A stretch of 64,000 nt of DNA from Brevundimonas intermedia (GCF_004614235.1 NZ_SPVH01000006.1:434001-498000), one strand, 5' to 3'; counted from the stretch's first letter, positions 10,683 to 20,087 are shown. The notes: generated by a model not told the origin, from the sequence alone. Numbers and translations are program-made.

Positions 10683-10685
10683 CAA

Positions 10686-12032
10686 TCAGAATCCGTATTT
10701 GGCGAACAGGATCAGACGGGTCATGTCGCCGCTGGCGCCGGTCTCGATCTCGCGATCCGCGAACATCAGCTCGGCTCCGACATCAAACGCCGTAACCGGC
10801 GACCAGATCAAATTCGCATGGATGCTCTGGGCGGAACGGTTTACGGCCAGGCCGGTGAAGCCGGTCTCGTTGTCCACCTTCTGCGCCGACCAGATCAGGC
10901 TGGAACGCCAGCCGGGGGCCCAGACGTGGCGGTAGGCGGCGAAGCCGGCGACCACGCCGATGGAGTCCAGTTCGCCCGAGGCGTCCACGACGGCGTCGTT
11001 GGAGAAGTTCAGCCCGACATAGCGGCCGATGCCCTCGCCACCGGTCAGCATCAGGCGGATGTCGTCCTTGGACCCGACCTTGATCTTGGTCGAGGCCGAC
11101 AGGCCCCAGCCGGTCGCGGTGGAGTCGATGTTGGTCGCCGGGTTCTCGTATTTCAGCTGGCGCAGCAGGCCGGCGAACTGGAAATCGCCCCACGGCTGGG
11201 ACACCGCATAGCGGGCCGTGAAGTCCGGCAGGCTGTTGTCGTCGGCGACGATGCGCGCGCCGCCGCCGAACGGGGTCACGGTCGTCTCGGGGTTCTCGAC
11301 CGAGACCGAGAAGGGGCCGCGCGTATAGCGGACCTGGACCTGACGGGCGAAGACGGTGCCTTCCGCCGCGCCGATGAAGTCGGCGGACTCGGGCAGGACG
11401 GCGGTGTTCTGGAAGTTGGTCCACTCCTGGCCGATCAGCCAGTTGTCGATGGTGATGAAGGCGCGACGCAGGGCCGGGTTGGCGGGGCTGGTGGTCCGCT
11501 GATCGCCGGCGCCGGGCAGGGTCTGGAAGTCCATCTCCATGCGGGTGCCGATCTTGTGGCCGCCGACCATGCCGTCGGTCGTCAGCCAGAAGCGGGTCTG
11601 ACGGGCGTTGAAATCGGTCGCCGTATCCTCGTCGGCGCCGCCGATGGGGATGGAGCCGGGAATGTGGAATTCGCGCAGCGCGTCGCCGTTGAGCGGGTCG
11701 CCGCCGGAGTAGCGGGTGGCGTAGGCGTCGACCTTGACGAAGCCGCCGAACTTGACCGTGTGATCGCCGATGCGGAAGCCGTCGCTAGGCGCGGCCGGAG
11801 CGGCGGCCTGCTGGACCGGCGCCGCCGGGCGGGTCTCCAGGCGGATGATGTCCTGCTGTTGCGCGGCCTGTTGGGTGCGCGAGGCGACGACCTCGGATTT
11901 CAGGGCGTTCAGCTGGGCTTCGAGCTGGGCGATGCGCGCTTCGAGCGCGGCCTGGTCCTGGGCCGAGGCGACGCCGGGCGACGCCAACAGGGCGACGGCG
12001 GCGGCTCCCGCCATTAGGCTTGTCTTGATCAT
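10686..12032 (-). CDS. DcaP-like trimeric outer-membrane porin
   Basis: This is a 448-residue outer-membrane porin. A signal peptide ends near residue 25 (ASPGVASA). A short Ala/Leu/Glu/Gln coiled coil (about 26-55) follows, then a beta-barrel beginning at FRIGDHTVKFGGFVKVDAY and ending in the C-terminal Phe that the BAM machinery recognises. Acinetobacter DcaP passes dicarboxylates. Here the porin is the first gene of an operon with acs, so uptake of acetate or other carboxylates is a reasonable inference. The start ATG at 12032 has a GGGAGGA ribosome site, which rules against the ATG at 12053. Confidence 0.88.
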   Translation of the reverse strand: MIKTSLMAGAAAVALLASPGVASAQDQAALEARIAQLEAQLNALKSEVVASRTQQAAQQQDIIRLETRPAAPVQQAAAPAAPSDGFRIGDHTVKFGGFVKVDAYATRYSGGDPLNGDALREFHIPGSIPIGGADEDTATDFNARQTRFWLTTDGMVGGHKIGTRMEMDFQTLPGAGDQRTTSPANPALRRAFITIDNWLIGQEWTNFQNTAVLPESADFIGAAEGTVFARQVQVRYTRGPFSVSVENPETTVTPFGGGARIVADDNSLPDFTARYAVSQPWGDFQFAGLLRQLKYENPATNIDSTATGWGLSASTKIKVGSKDDIRLMLTGGEGIGRYVGLNFSNDAVVDASGELDSIGVVAGFAAYRHVWAPGWRSSLIWSAQKVDNETGFTGLAVNRSAQSIHANLIWSPVTAFDVGAELMFADREIETGASGDMTRLILFAKYGF

Positions 12033-12112
12033 GATGAATCCTCCCGCGCCCATCTAACGCGGGCGTCCCTTCGAAAACCTTTCCGCCTCCAGCCTCGGGG
12101 AGCCATTGGCCA

Positions 12113-12136
12113 TTGGTCTAATTTCGACCAAAGTCG
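12113..12136. promoter_or_regulatory. overlapping palindromes between dcaP-acs and crbR (candidate CrbR site)
   Basis: Two overlapping inverted repeats lie in the divergent promoter region: TTGGTC-N7-GACCAA (12113-12131) and CGAC-CAAA-GTCG (12125-12136). The second occurs exactly, in inverse orientation, 99 bp upstream of the MFS gene. A related 26-bp stretch lies upstream of glcB. I infer that these are sites for the acetate response regulator; the binding protein is not shown by sequence. Confidence 0.45.
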
Positions 12137-12194
12137 AACCGCGCCATGATGGCGACGACGCGGCCGATCAGACGCCGCGCACGGAAGGACGCCC

Positions 12195-12806
12195 ATGGAT
12201 CGCATCGTCGTCGCCGACGACCATCCCCTGTTCCGCGCCGCCCTGCGCTCGGCCGTCGACAAGGCGGCGCCGGGGGCGGAGGTGGTGGAATGCGCCAGCC
12301 TGGCCGAGGCCAAGGCGGCGATGGTCGCCGGGCCGGTCGATCTGCTGCTGCTGGACCTGAAACTGTCGGACAGCGAGGGCATGGCCGGGCTCGCCGCCGT
12401 GCGTGCCGAACAGCCGACCGTGCCGGTCGCCGTGGTGTCGGCCAGCGAGGACGCGCCCGTGGTGCGCCACGCCCTGGGCCTGGGCGCCGCCGGCTTCATT
12501 CCGAAATCCTCCTCCCTGCCCCAGATGGTCGAGGCTATCGCCGCCATCCTGGCCGGCGACAGCTGGGCGCCCGATGTGCCGGAGGCGGACGACGACGATC
12601 CCGCCGGCCGCGTCGCCAGCCTGACGCCGTCGCAACTGCGGATACTGGAGGGGCTGAAGGCCGGGCGGCTGAACAAGCAGATCGCCTTCGATCTCGGCGT
12701 GTCCGAAGCCACCATCAAGGCGCACCTGACCAGCGTTTTCCGCAAGCTGGGCGTCCACAATCGGACCCAGGCGGTGATCCTGGCCAAGTCGCTGGATCCC
12801 AGCTAG
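12195..12806 (+). CDS. crbR: LuxR/NarL-type response regulator, CrbR-like
   Basis: This 203-residue regulator has a receiver domain (residues 1-120) with Asp8/Asp9 and phospho-acceptor Asp54 in DLLLLDLKLSDSEG. A LuxR-type helix-turn-helix follows (about 140-200, LTPSQLRILEGLKAGRLNKQIAFDLGVSE...). It converges with the CrbS-type kinase gene 13 bp away and diverges from dcaP-acs. In Vibrio and Pseudomonas CrbR (also called ErdR) activates acs in response to acetate. The name is assigned from architecture plus context. The candidate operator lies 60-80 bp upstream. Confidence 0.85.
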   Translation: MDRIVVADDHPLFRAALRSAVDKAAPGAEVVECASLAEAKAAMVAGPVDLLLLDLKLSDSEGMAGLAAVRAEQPTVPVAVVSASEDAPVVRHALGLGAAGFIPKSSSLPQMVEAIAAILAGDSWAPDVPEADDDDPAGRVASLTPSQLRILEGLKAGRLNKQIAFDLGVSEATIKAHLTSVFRKLGVHNRTQAVILAKSLDPS

Positions 12807-12819
12807 CTCGACACGCCAG

Positions 12820-15800
12820 TCAGCTCGACAAAAAGGCTTTCAACGCCGCCGGCTTGATCGGCTTGGGCAGCAGGACCGCCCCGGCCGCCGTCGCCTGTTC
12901 GTTCAGGCCATCGCGGGTGTCGGCGGTGACCAGGGCGATGCGGCGCACGCCGTGGGGCCGCAGCCAGTCAATGACGGCGAAGCCTTCCGGCCCGTCGCCG
13001 AGGTGTAAATCGACCACGGCGGCGTCGAAGGGACCCTGAGCCGCCTTGGCCGCCGCCACGCTGGACACCAGCGTCGGCTTCGCGCCCCAGCGGGTGAGAA
13101 GGGCGTTCAGCGCATCCAGGATCACCGGCTCATTGTCCACGCACAGCACCCGCAGGCCCGCCAGCGGCAGGCGCGCCTCGCGCACCGGCGCGACCTCGGG
13201 GATCACGTCGGCGGGACTGCGCGGCACGGTGATGCGGAAGATGGTGCCGCGTCCGATGCGCGAGCTGAGCTCCAGCGGATGGTCCAGCAGGCTGGACAGG
13301 CGGCGCACGATGGCCAGGCCCAGGCCGGCGCCCGGCTCGTCCACCGCACCGGGCAGACGCACGAACTCGCCGAAGACGGTCTCGTGATCGGAATCGGGGA
13401 TGCCGCGCCCGGTGTCGCAGACGAACAGCTGCACCGTCTCGCCCTGCCGCCGCGCCCCGACCAGCACCCGACCTGTGTCCGTGTAGCGGATGGCGTTGGC
13501 CACCAGGTTCTGCAGCATGGATCGCAACAGATCGCGGTCGGACGCCGCCCACAGGCGGCTGGGCATGATGGTCAGGCGCAAGCCCTTGGCCTCGGCCACG
13601 GGTGCGAACTCGCGGCGCAATTCGTCGAACAGGCCGCCCAGCGACAGTTTGGTCACATTGGTCCGCACCCCGCCGGCCTCCAGCTTGGACAGGTTCAACA
13701 GGGCGGTCAGCAGGCGGTGGGCGCTGTCGATGGCGCGGTCGGCGTTGACGGCCAGGGTGCGGCTGGTCGGCTCCGTCAGCGCAGGCTCCTCCTTCAGCGC
13801 GGCGATGAACAGGCGGGCGGCGTGCAGCGGTTGCAGCAGGTCGTGGCTGGCGGCGGCCAGGAACCGGGTTTTGGAGGCGGTGGCGTCCTCGGCGACGCGA
13901 CGGGCCTCGTCCAGCCGGGCGGTGCGATCCGCCACACGCGCCTCCAGCCGTTCGTTGGCCTCTTCCAGTTCGCGCGCGGCGCGGCGCAAGGCGGTGATGT
14001 CGGTGTAGCTGGTGGCGTATCCCCCGCCGGGAATGGGCGCGCCCGAGGATCGCAGCACCCGGCCGTCGGGCTGTGCGCGTTCATGGTCGTGGGGGATGCG
14101 GCGGCTCAGCGCCTCCAGCCGCCGCTCGACCCAGGCCTCGATATCGTTGGGGCTTTCGCCGCGCTCGGCGTTCAGGCGATAGATGTTGGCGATGGGCAGG
14201 CCGACGTGGACGAAGCCGACGGGCAGTTCGAACATGGAGACATAGCGCCGGTTCCAGGCGGTGACGCGCAGATCTTCGTCCACCACGATCACGCCCTGAT
14301 CGATGTTGTCCAGCGTGGTCTGCAGCAGGTCGCGGTTAAACTGAACGGCTTGCGACGCCTCGTCCAGCATCCGCACCACGTCCTCGGGCGCGCGTCCGAC
14401 GCCGGCCAGGGCCGCTGCGATGACCCGGCGAGCCGAGGCTGCGCCGATGGCGCCCGCCAGCATCCGTTCCGCCGCGCGGGCCAGGGCGGCGTCGGCCGGA
14501 TCGGCGTCGCGCAGTCGAGTGTCGGTCTCGCGTCCCCAGGCGGAGAAGGCGCGCTCGGCCCGCTCGTCGCCGATGAAGCGGGCGACCAGGGCGCGCAGGT
14601 CGCCGACCGAGGCGCCCGATGGCGAAGGCCTGGCCTCCATCCAGTCCGGCCCCAGCCGATCCACGAAGGCGCGGGCCTGGACCCGGTCGATCAGACGGGG
14701 CTGAGCGAAGCGGGACACCCCGACATAGGCCGCCAGATTGAGCCCCAGGCTGACGAAGACCCCCAGGGCCAGTGGATCCTTGACCCCCAACATGACGTGC
14801 AGGTGCCAGGGCGCGCCGGGCGCCAGCTGGGGCAGGGCCAGCATGACGATCCAAACCGCCATCCCGACCGTCATCCCTGCCAGGGCCCCGTGCGCATGGC
14901 CGCCGCGCCAAAGGACCGCGCCGAACAGGGCGGGCGCCAGCTGGGCCATGGCGGCGAAGGACACCAGGCCCATGGCCGCCAGACCGCGCGACTGATCCGT
15001 CGCCTGATAATAGAGCCAGGCCAGCAGCAGGACGGCGACGATGGCCGCACGTCGAACCTGAAGGATGGTCCCCGCCATGTCCGAGGCGTCGCCCCGCACC
15101 CGCCAGCGATCGCGCGCCAGGAAGGGCAGGATCAGGCTGTTGGACACCATGGCCGACAGGGCCACGGCCTCAACGATGACCATGGCGGTGGCCGCCGAGA
15201 AGCCGCCGACGAAGACAAGCGCCGTCAGCATGGTCTCGCCACGTTCGAACGGCAGGGCCAGCACCAGCAGGTCGGGGTTTACCGCCGGCGCGAACAGGGC
15301 GCCCGCCGCCACCAGCGGCAGCACCGCCAGACTGGTCAGCAGCAGATAGAGGGGAAAGATCCAGCGCGCCCGCTTCACGTCCGACGGCTGGGCGCCCTCG
15401 ACGAAGGCGACGTGGAACTGACGCGGCAGGCAGAAGATGGCCAGGGTCGACAACAGGGTGATGGCGGTGAAGCGCGGCGTGACCTCGGGCGGGGAGGCCA
15501 GGGCCCCCAGGCCTTCGATGATGCGCGGCGGCGAGCCTTCGTTGAGCAGCAGGACCAGGGCGAAGACGGCGACGAACAACAGGGCGCCCAGCTTGACCAT
15601 CGACTCCAGGCCGATGGCCTGGATCAGGCCGCGATTGTGCTCGGTCAGGTCGGGACGGCGCGCCCCGAACAGGATGGCGAAGAAGGCCAGCACGCCCGCC
15701 AGCACCAGCACCGTCAGTCGCTCGGACCCCGCCACCGGCGTGCCCGCCGTCAGCAGGGCGCCGGCCATCGACAGTGACTTCAGCTGAAGCGCGATATACG

Positions 15801-16185
15801 GCAGCGACCCCAGGATGGCGACGACCGTGACCGCCGCGCCCAGGGTCTGGCTCTTGCCGTAACGCGAGGCCACGAAGTCGGCCATCGAGCCGACGTTCTC
15901 GCGCCGGGCGGCGGCCGCGATCCGGCGCCACATCGGGAACAGCAGCGTCAGGCCGATCACCGGCCCGATATAGATGGGCAGATACTCCCAGCCGTCCCGC
16001 GCCGCCGTGCCGACCGCGCCGTAATAGGTCCAGGAGGTGCAGTAGATGGCCAGGGACAGGGCGTAGACCGACGGACCCAACCCCTTGCCGCGCGCCCGCG
16101 CCGCCGGCCGTTCCTGATACCAGGCGACGGCGAACAGCACCGCCATATAGGCGGCGACCAGGCCGAGGATCGTCAGGCTGAACAT
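12820..16185 (-). CDS. crbS: CrbS-like hybrid sensor kinase with an SLC5 transporter domain
   Basis: This 1121-residue fusion begins with a sodium:solute symporter (SLC5) domain of about 13 helices (residues 1-500, with YCTSWTYYGAVG). A linker and PAS segment follow (NIDQGVIVVDEDLRVTAWNRRY), then a HisKA box AASHDLLQPLHAARLF, an HATPase domain (NLVANAIRYTDTGRV, DTGRGIP, GAGLGLAIVRRL) and a C-terminal receiver (DAAVVDLHLGDGPEG). This is the CrbS/MxtR architecture, thought to sense acetate or its flux. The ATG at 16185 opens directly into helix 1; an upstream GTG at 16218 is possible. It converges with crbR. Confidence 0.9.
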   Translation of the reverse strand: MFSLTILGLVAAYMAVLFAVAWYQERPAARARGKGLGPSVYALSLAIYCTSWTYYGAVGTAARDGWEYLPIYIGPVIGLTLLFPMWRRIAAAARRENVGSMADFVASRYGKSQTLGAAVTVVAILGSLPYIALQLKSLSMAGALLTAGTPVAGSERLTVLVLAGVLAFFAILFGARRPDLTEHNRGLIQAIGLESMVKLGALLFVAVFALVLLLNEGSPPRIIEGLGALASPPEVTPRFTAITLLSTLAIFCLPRQFHVAFVEGAQPSDVKRARWIFPLYLLLTSLAVLPLVAAGALFAPAVNPDLLVLALPFERGETMLTALVFVGGFSAATAMVIVEAVALSAMVSNSLILPFLARDRWRVRGDASDMAGTILQVRRAAIVAVLLLAWLYYQATDQSRGLAAMGLVSFAAMAQLAPALFGAVLWRGGHAHGALAGMTVGMAVWIVMLALPQLAPGAPWHLHVMLGVKDPLALGVFVSLGLNLAAYVGVSRFAQPRLIDRVQARAFVDRLGPDWMEARPSPSGASVGDLRALVARFIGDERAERAFSAWGRETDTRLRDADPADAALARAAERMLAGAIGAASARRVIAAALAGVGRAPEDVVRMLDEASQAVQFNRDLLQTTLDNIDQGVIVVDEDLRVTAWNRRYVSMFELPVGFVHVGLPIANIYRLNAERGESPNDIEAWVERRLEALSRRIPHDHERAQPDGRVLRSSGAPIPGGGYATSYTDITALRRAARELEEANERLEARVADRTARLDEARRVAEDATASKTRFLAAASHDLLQPLHAARLFIAALKEEPALTEPTSRTLAVNADRAIDSAHRLLTALLNLSKLEAGGVRTNVTKLSLGGLFDELRREFAPVAEAKGLRLTIMPSRLWAASDRDLLRSMLQNLVANAIRYTDTGRVLVGARRQGETVQLFVCDTGRGIPDSDHETVFGEFVRLPGAVDEPGAGLGLAIVRRLSSLLDHPLELSSRIGRGTIFRITVPRSPADVIPEVAPVREARLPLAGLRVLCVDNEPVILDALNALLTRWGAKPTLVSSVAAAKAAQGPFDAAVVDLHLGDGPEGFAVIDWLRPHGVRRIALVTADTRDGLNEQATAAGAVLLPKPIKPAALKAFLSS

Positions 16186-16226
16186 GGGGGCATCTGAACC
16201 GGGCAGGGGCTGTTTCACAAGCGAAA

Positions 16227-16252
16227 GGCGGGCCGTCTCGCGACGACCCGCC
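16227..16252 (-). terminator. terminator of the MFS transporter gene
   Basis: An 11-bp stem with one mismatch (16227-16237 with 16242-16252) closes a TCGC loop. On the minus strand it is followed by a T-rich stretch (TTTCGCTT). It starts 24 bp beyond the MFS stop codon and separates that gene from crbS, so crbS probably has its own promoter. Confidence 0.7.
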
Positions 16253-16275
16253 CCTCGTTCCGCCTGAAAGCAGGA

Positions 16276-17949
16276 TCAGGCGTTCAGATCGACGTCCTTG
16301 CCTTCCTTGACCAGCAGGAAGCCTAGCACGACCGTCGCGAGGGCGACGATGATCGGATACCAGAGACCGGAGTAGATGTTGCCGGTCGCCGCCACGATGG
16401 CGAAGGCGGTGGTCGGCAGGAAGCCGCCGAACCAGCCGTTGCCGATGTGATAGGGCAGGGACATGGAGGTGTAGCGGATGTTGGTCGGGAACATCTCGAC
16501 CAGGGCCGCCGCGATCGGTCCGTAGACCATGGTCACGTAGAAGCCGAGGATGAACAGGATCAGCACCACCATCGGCTTGTTGACCAGGGCGCTGTCCGCC
16601 TTGGCCGGATAGCCGGCGGCGGTCAGAGCCTCGCCCAGTCCGGCGTCCCAGGTCTTCTTCTGGGCGGCGAAGTCGGCGGTGGTCATGGCGTCGCCGCGGA
16701 AGCTGGGGACCACGGCCTGATCGCCGATGCGGACCTCGGCGACCGTCCCGGCAGGCGCCGCGACGTTGGTGTAGGTCACGCCCGCCTTGGCCAGATAGGA
16801 TTTGGCCACGTCGCAGGAGTGGTTGAACACCGTCTTGCCGACGGGATCGAACTGCAGATTACAGTCGGCCGGATCGGCATAGACCGTCACCGGCGCCGAG
16901 GCGGCGGCGGCGGCGAGACGCGGGTTGGCGGCCTGGGTCAGGGCGTTGAACAGCGGGAAATAGGTCAGGGCCGCGATCAGGCAACCGGCCAGAATGATCG
17001 GCTTCCTGCCCACCTTGTCCGACAGCCAGCCCCAGAAGATGAAGAAGGGCGAGGCGGCCAGAAGCGCGATGGTCAGCAGGACGTAGACCAGGGTGGCGTC
17101 GACCTTCATGACCCGCTCCAGGAAGAACAGGGCGTAGAACTGGCCCGTGTACCAGATGACGGCCTGGCCCGCGGTGAGGCCGATCAGGGCGATCAGCACG
17201 ATCTTCAGGTTGGGCCATTTGCCGAAGCTGTCCTTCAGCGGGGTCTTGGAGCCCTTGCCCTCGGCCTTCATCTTCTTGAAGGACGGGCTCTCGGCCAGCT
17301 TCAGACGAATCCACAGGGAGACGCCCAGCAGCAGGATCGAGACCAGGAACGGAATGCGCCAGCCCCAGTCGGCGAAGGCTTCCTCACCGACCGCAAGCCG
17401 GACGCCGAGGATGACCACCAGGCTGAGCACCAGACCGGCGGTGGCCGTGATCTGGATGAAGGAGGTGTAGAAGCCGCGCTTGCCCTTGGGGGCGTGCTCG
17501 GCGACGTAGGTGGCGGCGCCGCCGTATTCACCGCCCAGGGCCAGGCCCTGGATCAGGCGCATCAGCACCAGGATGATCGGCGCGGCGATGCCGATGACAG
17601 CATAGGGCGGCAACAGGCCGACGACGAAGGTCGACAGACCCATCAGCAGCATGGTGACGAGGAAGGTGTTCTTGCGTCCCCAAAGGTCGCCCAGCCGCCC
17701 GAAGACGATGGCGCCGAAGGGCCGCACCGCAAAGCCGGCGGCGAAGGCCATCAGGGCGAAGATGTAGCCGGTCGTCTCGTTGACGCCCGAGAAGAACTGG
17801 ACGGTGATGATCGCCGCCAGCGAACCGTAAAGATAGAAGTCGTACCACTCGATGACGGTGCCGACCGATGAGGCGAGGATGACCAGGCGATCGCTGCGAT
17901 CGACGGTGTGTTCCTCTTCCCCAGACGCAATTGGAGCGTCGGTAGCCAT
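16276..17949 (-). CDS. MFS metabolite:proton symporter (MHS family) with a large insert
   Basis: This 557-residue inner-membrane carrier belongs to the metabolite:H+ symporter branch (ShiA/ProP-like). The N-terminal signature is SSVGTVIEWYDFYLYGSLAA, followed by RPFGAIVFGRLGDLWGRK and LIQGLALGGEYGGAATYVAEHAP. Between the C-terminal helices lies an unusual polar insert of about 110 residues (roughly 340-450) with two Cys (DCNLQF...HSCDV) that could form a periplasmic disulfide. The start has a GGGAGGA ribosome site. The placement between crbS and the acetate genes suggests a carboxylate substrate, which is inference. Confidence 0.88.
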   Translation of the reverse strand: MATDAPIASGEEEHTVDRSDRLVILASSVGTVIEWYDFYLYGSLAAIITVQFFSGVNETTGYIFALMAFAAGFAVRPFGAIVFGRLGDLWGRKNTFLVTMLLMGLSTFVVGLLPPYAVIGIAAPIILVLMRLIQGLALGGEYGGAATYVAEHAPKGKRGFYTSFIQITATAGLVLSLVVILGVRLAVGEEAFADWGWRIPFLVSILLLGVSLWIRLKLAESPSFKKMKAEGKGSKTPLKDSFGKWPNLKIVLIALIGLTAGQAVIWYTGQFYALFFLERVMKVDATLVYVLLTIALLAASPFFIFWGWLSDKVGRKPIILAGCLIAALTYFPLFNALTQAANPRLAAAAASAPVTVYADPADCNLQFDPVGKTVFNHSCDVAKSYLAKAGVTYTNVAAPAGTVAEVRIGDQAVVPSFRGDAMTTADFAAQKKTWDAGLGEALTAAGYPAKADSALVNKPMVVLILFILGFYVTMVYGPIAAALVEMFPTNIRYTSMSLPYHIGNGWFGGFLPTTAFAIVAATGNIYSGLWYPIIVALATVVLGFLLVKEGKDVDLNA

Positions 17950-18047
17950 GATCCATTTCCTCCCAAGTCGCCGTTATCGGCCGTTCTGCGCATCCCTGCG
18001 GATACGTGGACGCCGACATTGACCGAGAGGGAGGCGGCTGGAGAGAG

Positions 18048-18059
18048 CGACTTTGGTCG
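18048..18059. promoter_or_regulatory. second copy of the CGACCAAAGTCG palindrome, upstream of the MFS gene
   Basis: The plus strand reads CGACTTTGGTCG, the exact complement of 12125-12136. It is 99 bp upstream of the MFS start codon, a plausible activator position. Chance recurrence of a given 12-mer in 64 kb is well below one. Confidence 0.4.
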
Positions 18060-18101
18060 AGGATCGCCGGTCGCCAAGGCGACCTTGGAGTCGAGGGTCT
18101 A

Positions 18102-19259
18102 TCAGCCGTCGATGGAGAGGACCGGTCCCAGTTTGGGCTGGACCTTGCCGCGACGCGCGCTGCGACGCTTCAGCCAGCCGCGGATGCGGGTCTGGATCGG
18201 ATTGTCGATGGCGAAGTGGAAGGCGAAGGCGAAGGCGACGGCCGCCGCGACGCCCAGGCCCCACAGGCCCCATTGGGCGGCGACGGGCAGAGAGATGCGG
18301 GCCTCCACGGCGTTGACCACGCCGAACCAGACGATGCGGATCACCTCGTTGGAGATGAACATGGAGAAGGAGACCATGGCGGCCGTCTCGACCAGTTTGG
18401 AGGGTTTCTTCACCGGCACGGCGCCGGCGGCCAGGATGATGATCGAGATCAGGGTCAGGGCGGCCAGGGCGTGCTTGTCGTGAAGCTCAAGCGCGAAGAA
18501 GCCGACGGCGGCGAGCACGCCGGTCCAGCCGGCCAGGCGCGGGGCGATCCAGACCTTCTGGGCGAACCAGGCCAGGCACATCCCCAGGAAGAACAGCGGC
18601 AGGGCGCGGATGATGCCGTAGCGCATGGGCATCTGATAGACGGGATAGCCGAGGAAGTGCCAGCAGAGCTGGTTGGCGACCAGATAGACGCCGACGCCGA
18701 CCGCCAGCGCCGACCATGGACCCAGACGCATCAGGCCGCGAATGATCCAGGGGAAGGCCAGATAGCAGCCGATCAGGGCCGAGATCGACCAGGTCGGGGC
18801 GTTCCAGCCCAGGCCGCCGTGAACGCCGTAAGACTGGAGCAGCAGCAGCTGGGCGGGCAGCTGGTCCCAGGCGAACCATTCGGGATTGCGCGGTGGTACG
18901 CCGGCGGCGGCAGCCAGCAGCACGAAACCGACCAGCGACAGGCCCATGATCAGGTGGGCGGGCACGACGCGCAGGAACCGCTTGAGGAAGAAGTCGCCCG
19001 GCGACAGCCGGCCCTTGTCCACCGCCGCGCCATAGACGCGCATCAGCACATAGCCGCTGTCGATCAGGAAGAAGTTGGTCAGCAAAAATCCGCCGCGCTC
19101 GAAGATCGGATTGATCACGTGCGCCAGGGGGACAGGCCCCGCCGCCTGGAAGTGATGCAGGATGATCAGGAAGGCCACGATGAAACGCAAAGCGTCCAGC
19201 CAGCCGCCGCGCGCGATCTGAACTGTCTCATTGCGGGTCGAAATGACGGACCAGGGCAT
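18102..19259 (-). CDS. acyltransferase 3 family membrane protein
   Basis: This 385-residue polytopic membrane protein belongs to the acyltransferase 3 (OafA/OpgC) family, which transfers acetyl or other acyl groups to surface glycans. The family start GGWLDALRFIVAFLIILHHF places the conserved His in the first helix region, and FFLIDSGYVLMRV, KRFLRVVPAHLIMG and APTWSISALIGCYLAFP follow. About ten transmembrane helices are predicted. The acceptor is unknown. The start has a GGAGG site 13 bp upstream. It is read in the same direction as folE upstream and the MFS gene downstream. Confidence 0.87.
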   Translation of the reverse strand: MPWSVISTRNETVQIARGGWLDALRFIVAFLIILHHFQAAGPVPLAHVINPIFERGGFLLTNFFLIDSGYVLMRVYGAAVDKGRLSPGDFFLKRFLRVVPAHLIMGLSLVGFVLLAAAAGVPPRNPEWFAWDQLPAQLLLLQSYGVHGGLGWNAPTWSISALIGCYLAFPWIIRGLMRLGPWSALAVGVGVYLVANQLCWHFLGYPVYQMPMRYGIIRALPLFFLGMCLAWFAQKVWIAPRLAGWTGVLAAVGFFALELHDKHALAALTLISIIILAAGAVPVKKPSKLVETAAMVSFSMFISNEVIRIVWFGVVNAVEARISLPVAAQWGLWGLGVAAAVAFAFAFHFAIDNPIQTRIRGWLKRRSARRGKVQPKLGPVLSIDG

Positions 19260-19323
19260 CGTTGGAGCCTCCTTCCGGCGTCTCGCCGCAAGAGATGCGC
19301 CAGTTCGCGCGATTGGGGAAACC

Positions 19324-19908
19324 CTAGCCGCGCACCAGACGCAGGAACTCTTCGCGGGTGCGGGGATCGTCGCGGACGACGCCGATCAGGTGGCTGGTCG
19401 ACAGGCTGGCGCCCGGCGCGTTGACGCCGCGCAGGGTCATGCAGCTGTGCTCGGCCTCGATGACGACGCCGACGCCGTGCGGCTTCAGCACGGTCTGGAT
19501 GGCTTCGGCGATCTCGGAGGTCATCTTCTCCTGGATCTGCAGGCGCCGCGCGAAGCCGCGCACGACGCGGGCCAGCTTGGAGATGCCGACGACGCGGTCG
19601 GTCGGCAGATAGGCGACGTGCGCCTTGCCCACGACCGGCAGCATGTGGTGCTCGCAGAAGCTGACGAAGCGGATGTCCTTCAGCACGACCAGCTGGTCGT
19701 AGCCGCCCGTCTCCTCGAAGGTCTTCTCCAGATAGGAGAGGGGATCGACCTCATAGCCCTCGAACAGTTCGCGATAGCTGCGGGCCACGCGGGCCGGGGT
19801 CTCCAGCAGGCCTTCGCGGTCGGGATTGTCGCCCGCCCATTCGATCAGGGTGCGGACGGCGGCTTCGGCGTCGGCCTGGGAAACCTTGGTGGTGCGGGCG
19901 TCTGTCAT
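19324..19908 (-). CDS. folE: GTP cyclohydrolase I
   Basis: This 194-residue enzyme converts GTP to dihydroneopterin triphosphate, the first step of folate synthesis. The zinc and active-site motifs are SFCEHHMLP (Cys85, His87, His88) and EHSCMTLRGV, which supplies the third zinc ligand, and RLQIQEKMTSEIAEAI is also conserved. The length is standard for the FolE1 type. It is followed 65 bp later by the acyltransferase gene on the same strand; the two need not be functionally linked. Confidence 0.97.
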   Translation of the reverse strand: MTDARTTKVSQADAEAAVRTLIEWAGDNPDREGLLETPARVARSYRELFEGYEVDPLSYLEKTFEETGGYDQLVVLKDIRFVSFCEHHMLPVVGKAHVAYLPTDRVVGISKLARVVRGFARRLQIQEKMTSEIAEAIQTVLKPHGVGVVIEAEHSCMTLRGVNAPGASLSTSHLIGVVRDDPRTREEFLRLVRG

Positions 19909-19980
19909 GGGGCCTACATAGCGGGGCGGTTAAGGGAATGGGAGGGCCTGTCCCGACCCTTTACGAAGCGCGGCCGTTTT

Positions 19981-20087
19981 CAGACCTCGGCGCCGAGAAA
20001 ACACCGTCTGAATGGTGCACTTCGTCTCAAATCCAGACTACGCCGCGTAAAAAAACACCGTCTGAATAGTGCACTTCGTCTGAAACC
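19981..20087. repeat. two tandem ~54-bp repeat units in the folE-kaiC intergenic region
   Basis: Unit 1 (19981-20033) and unit 2 (20034-20087) both begin CAGAC. They share a 34-bp core (19998-20031 and 20052-20085) with only two mismatches. A perfect 12-bp palindrome CTCGGCGCCGAG (19986-19997) sits in unit 1. A shorter echo, CTGAATGGT, recurs near 20112. The 344-bp interval holds no convincing gene. Confidence 0.75.

Noticed and set aside
13279..15777. Plus-strand open frame of about 832 codons opposite crbS
   Set aside because: Low-complexity Gln/Gly/His/Asp content and full overlap with a well-supported kinase gene.
19981..20087. CRISPR array
   Set aside because: Only two adjacent units, no constant-length unique spacers and no cas genes.
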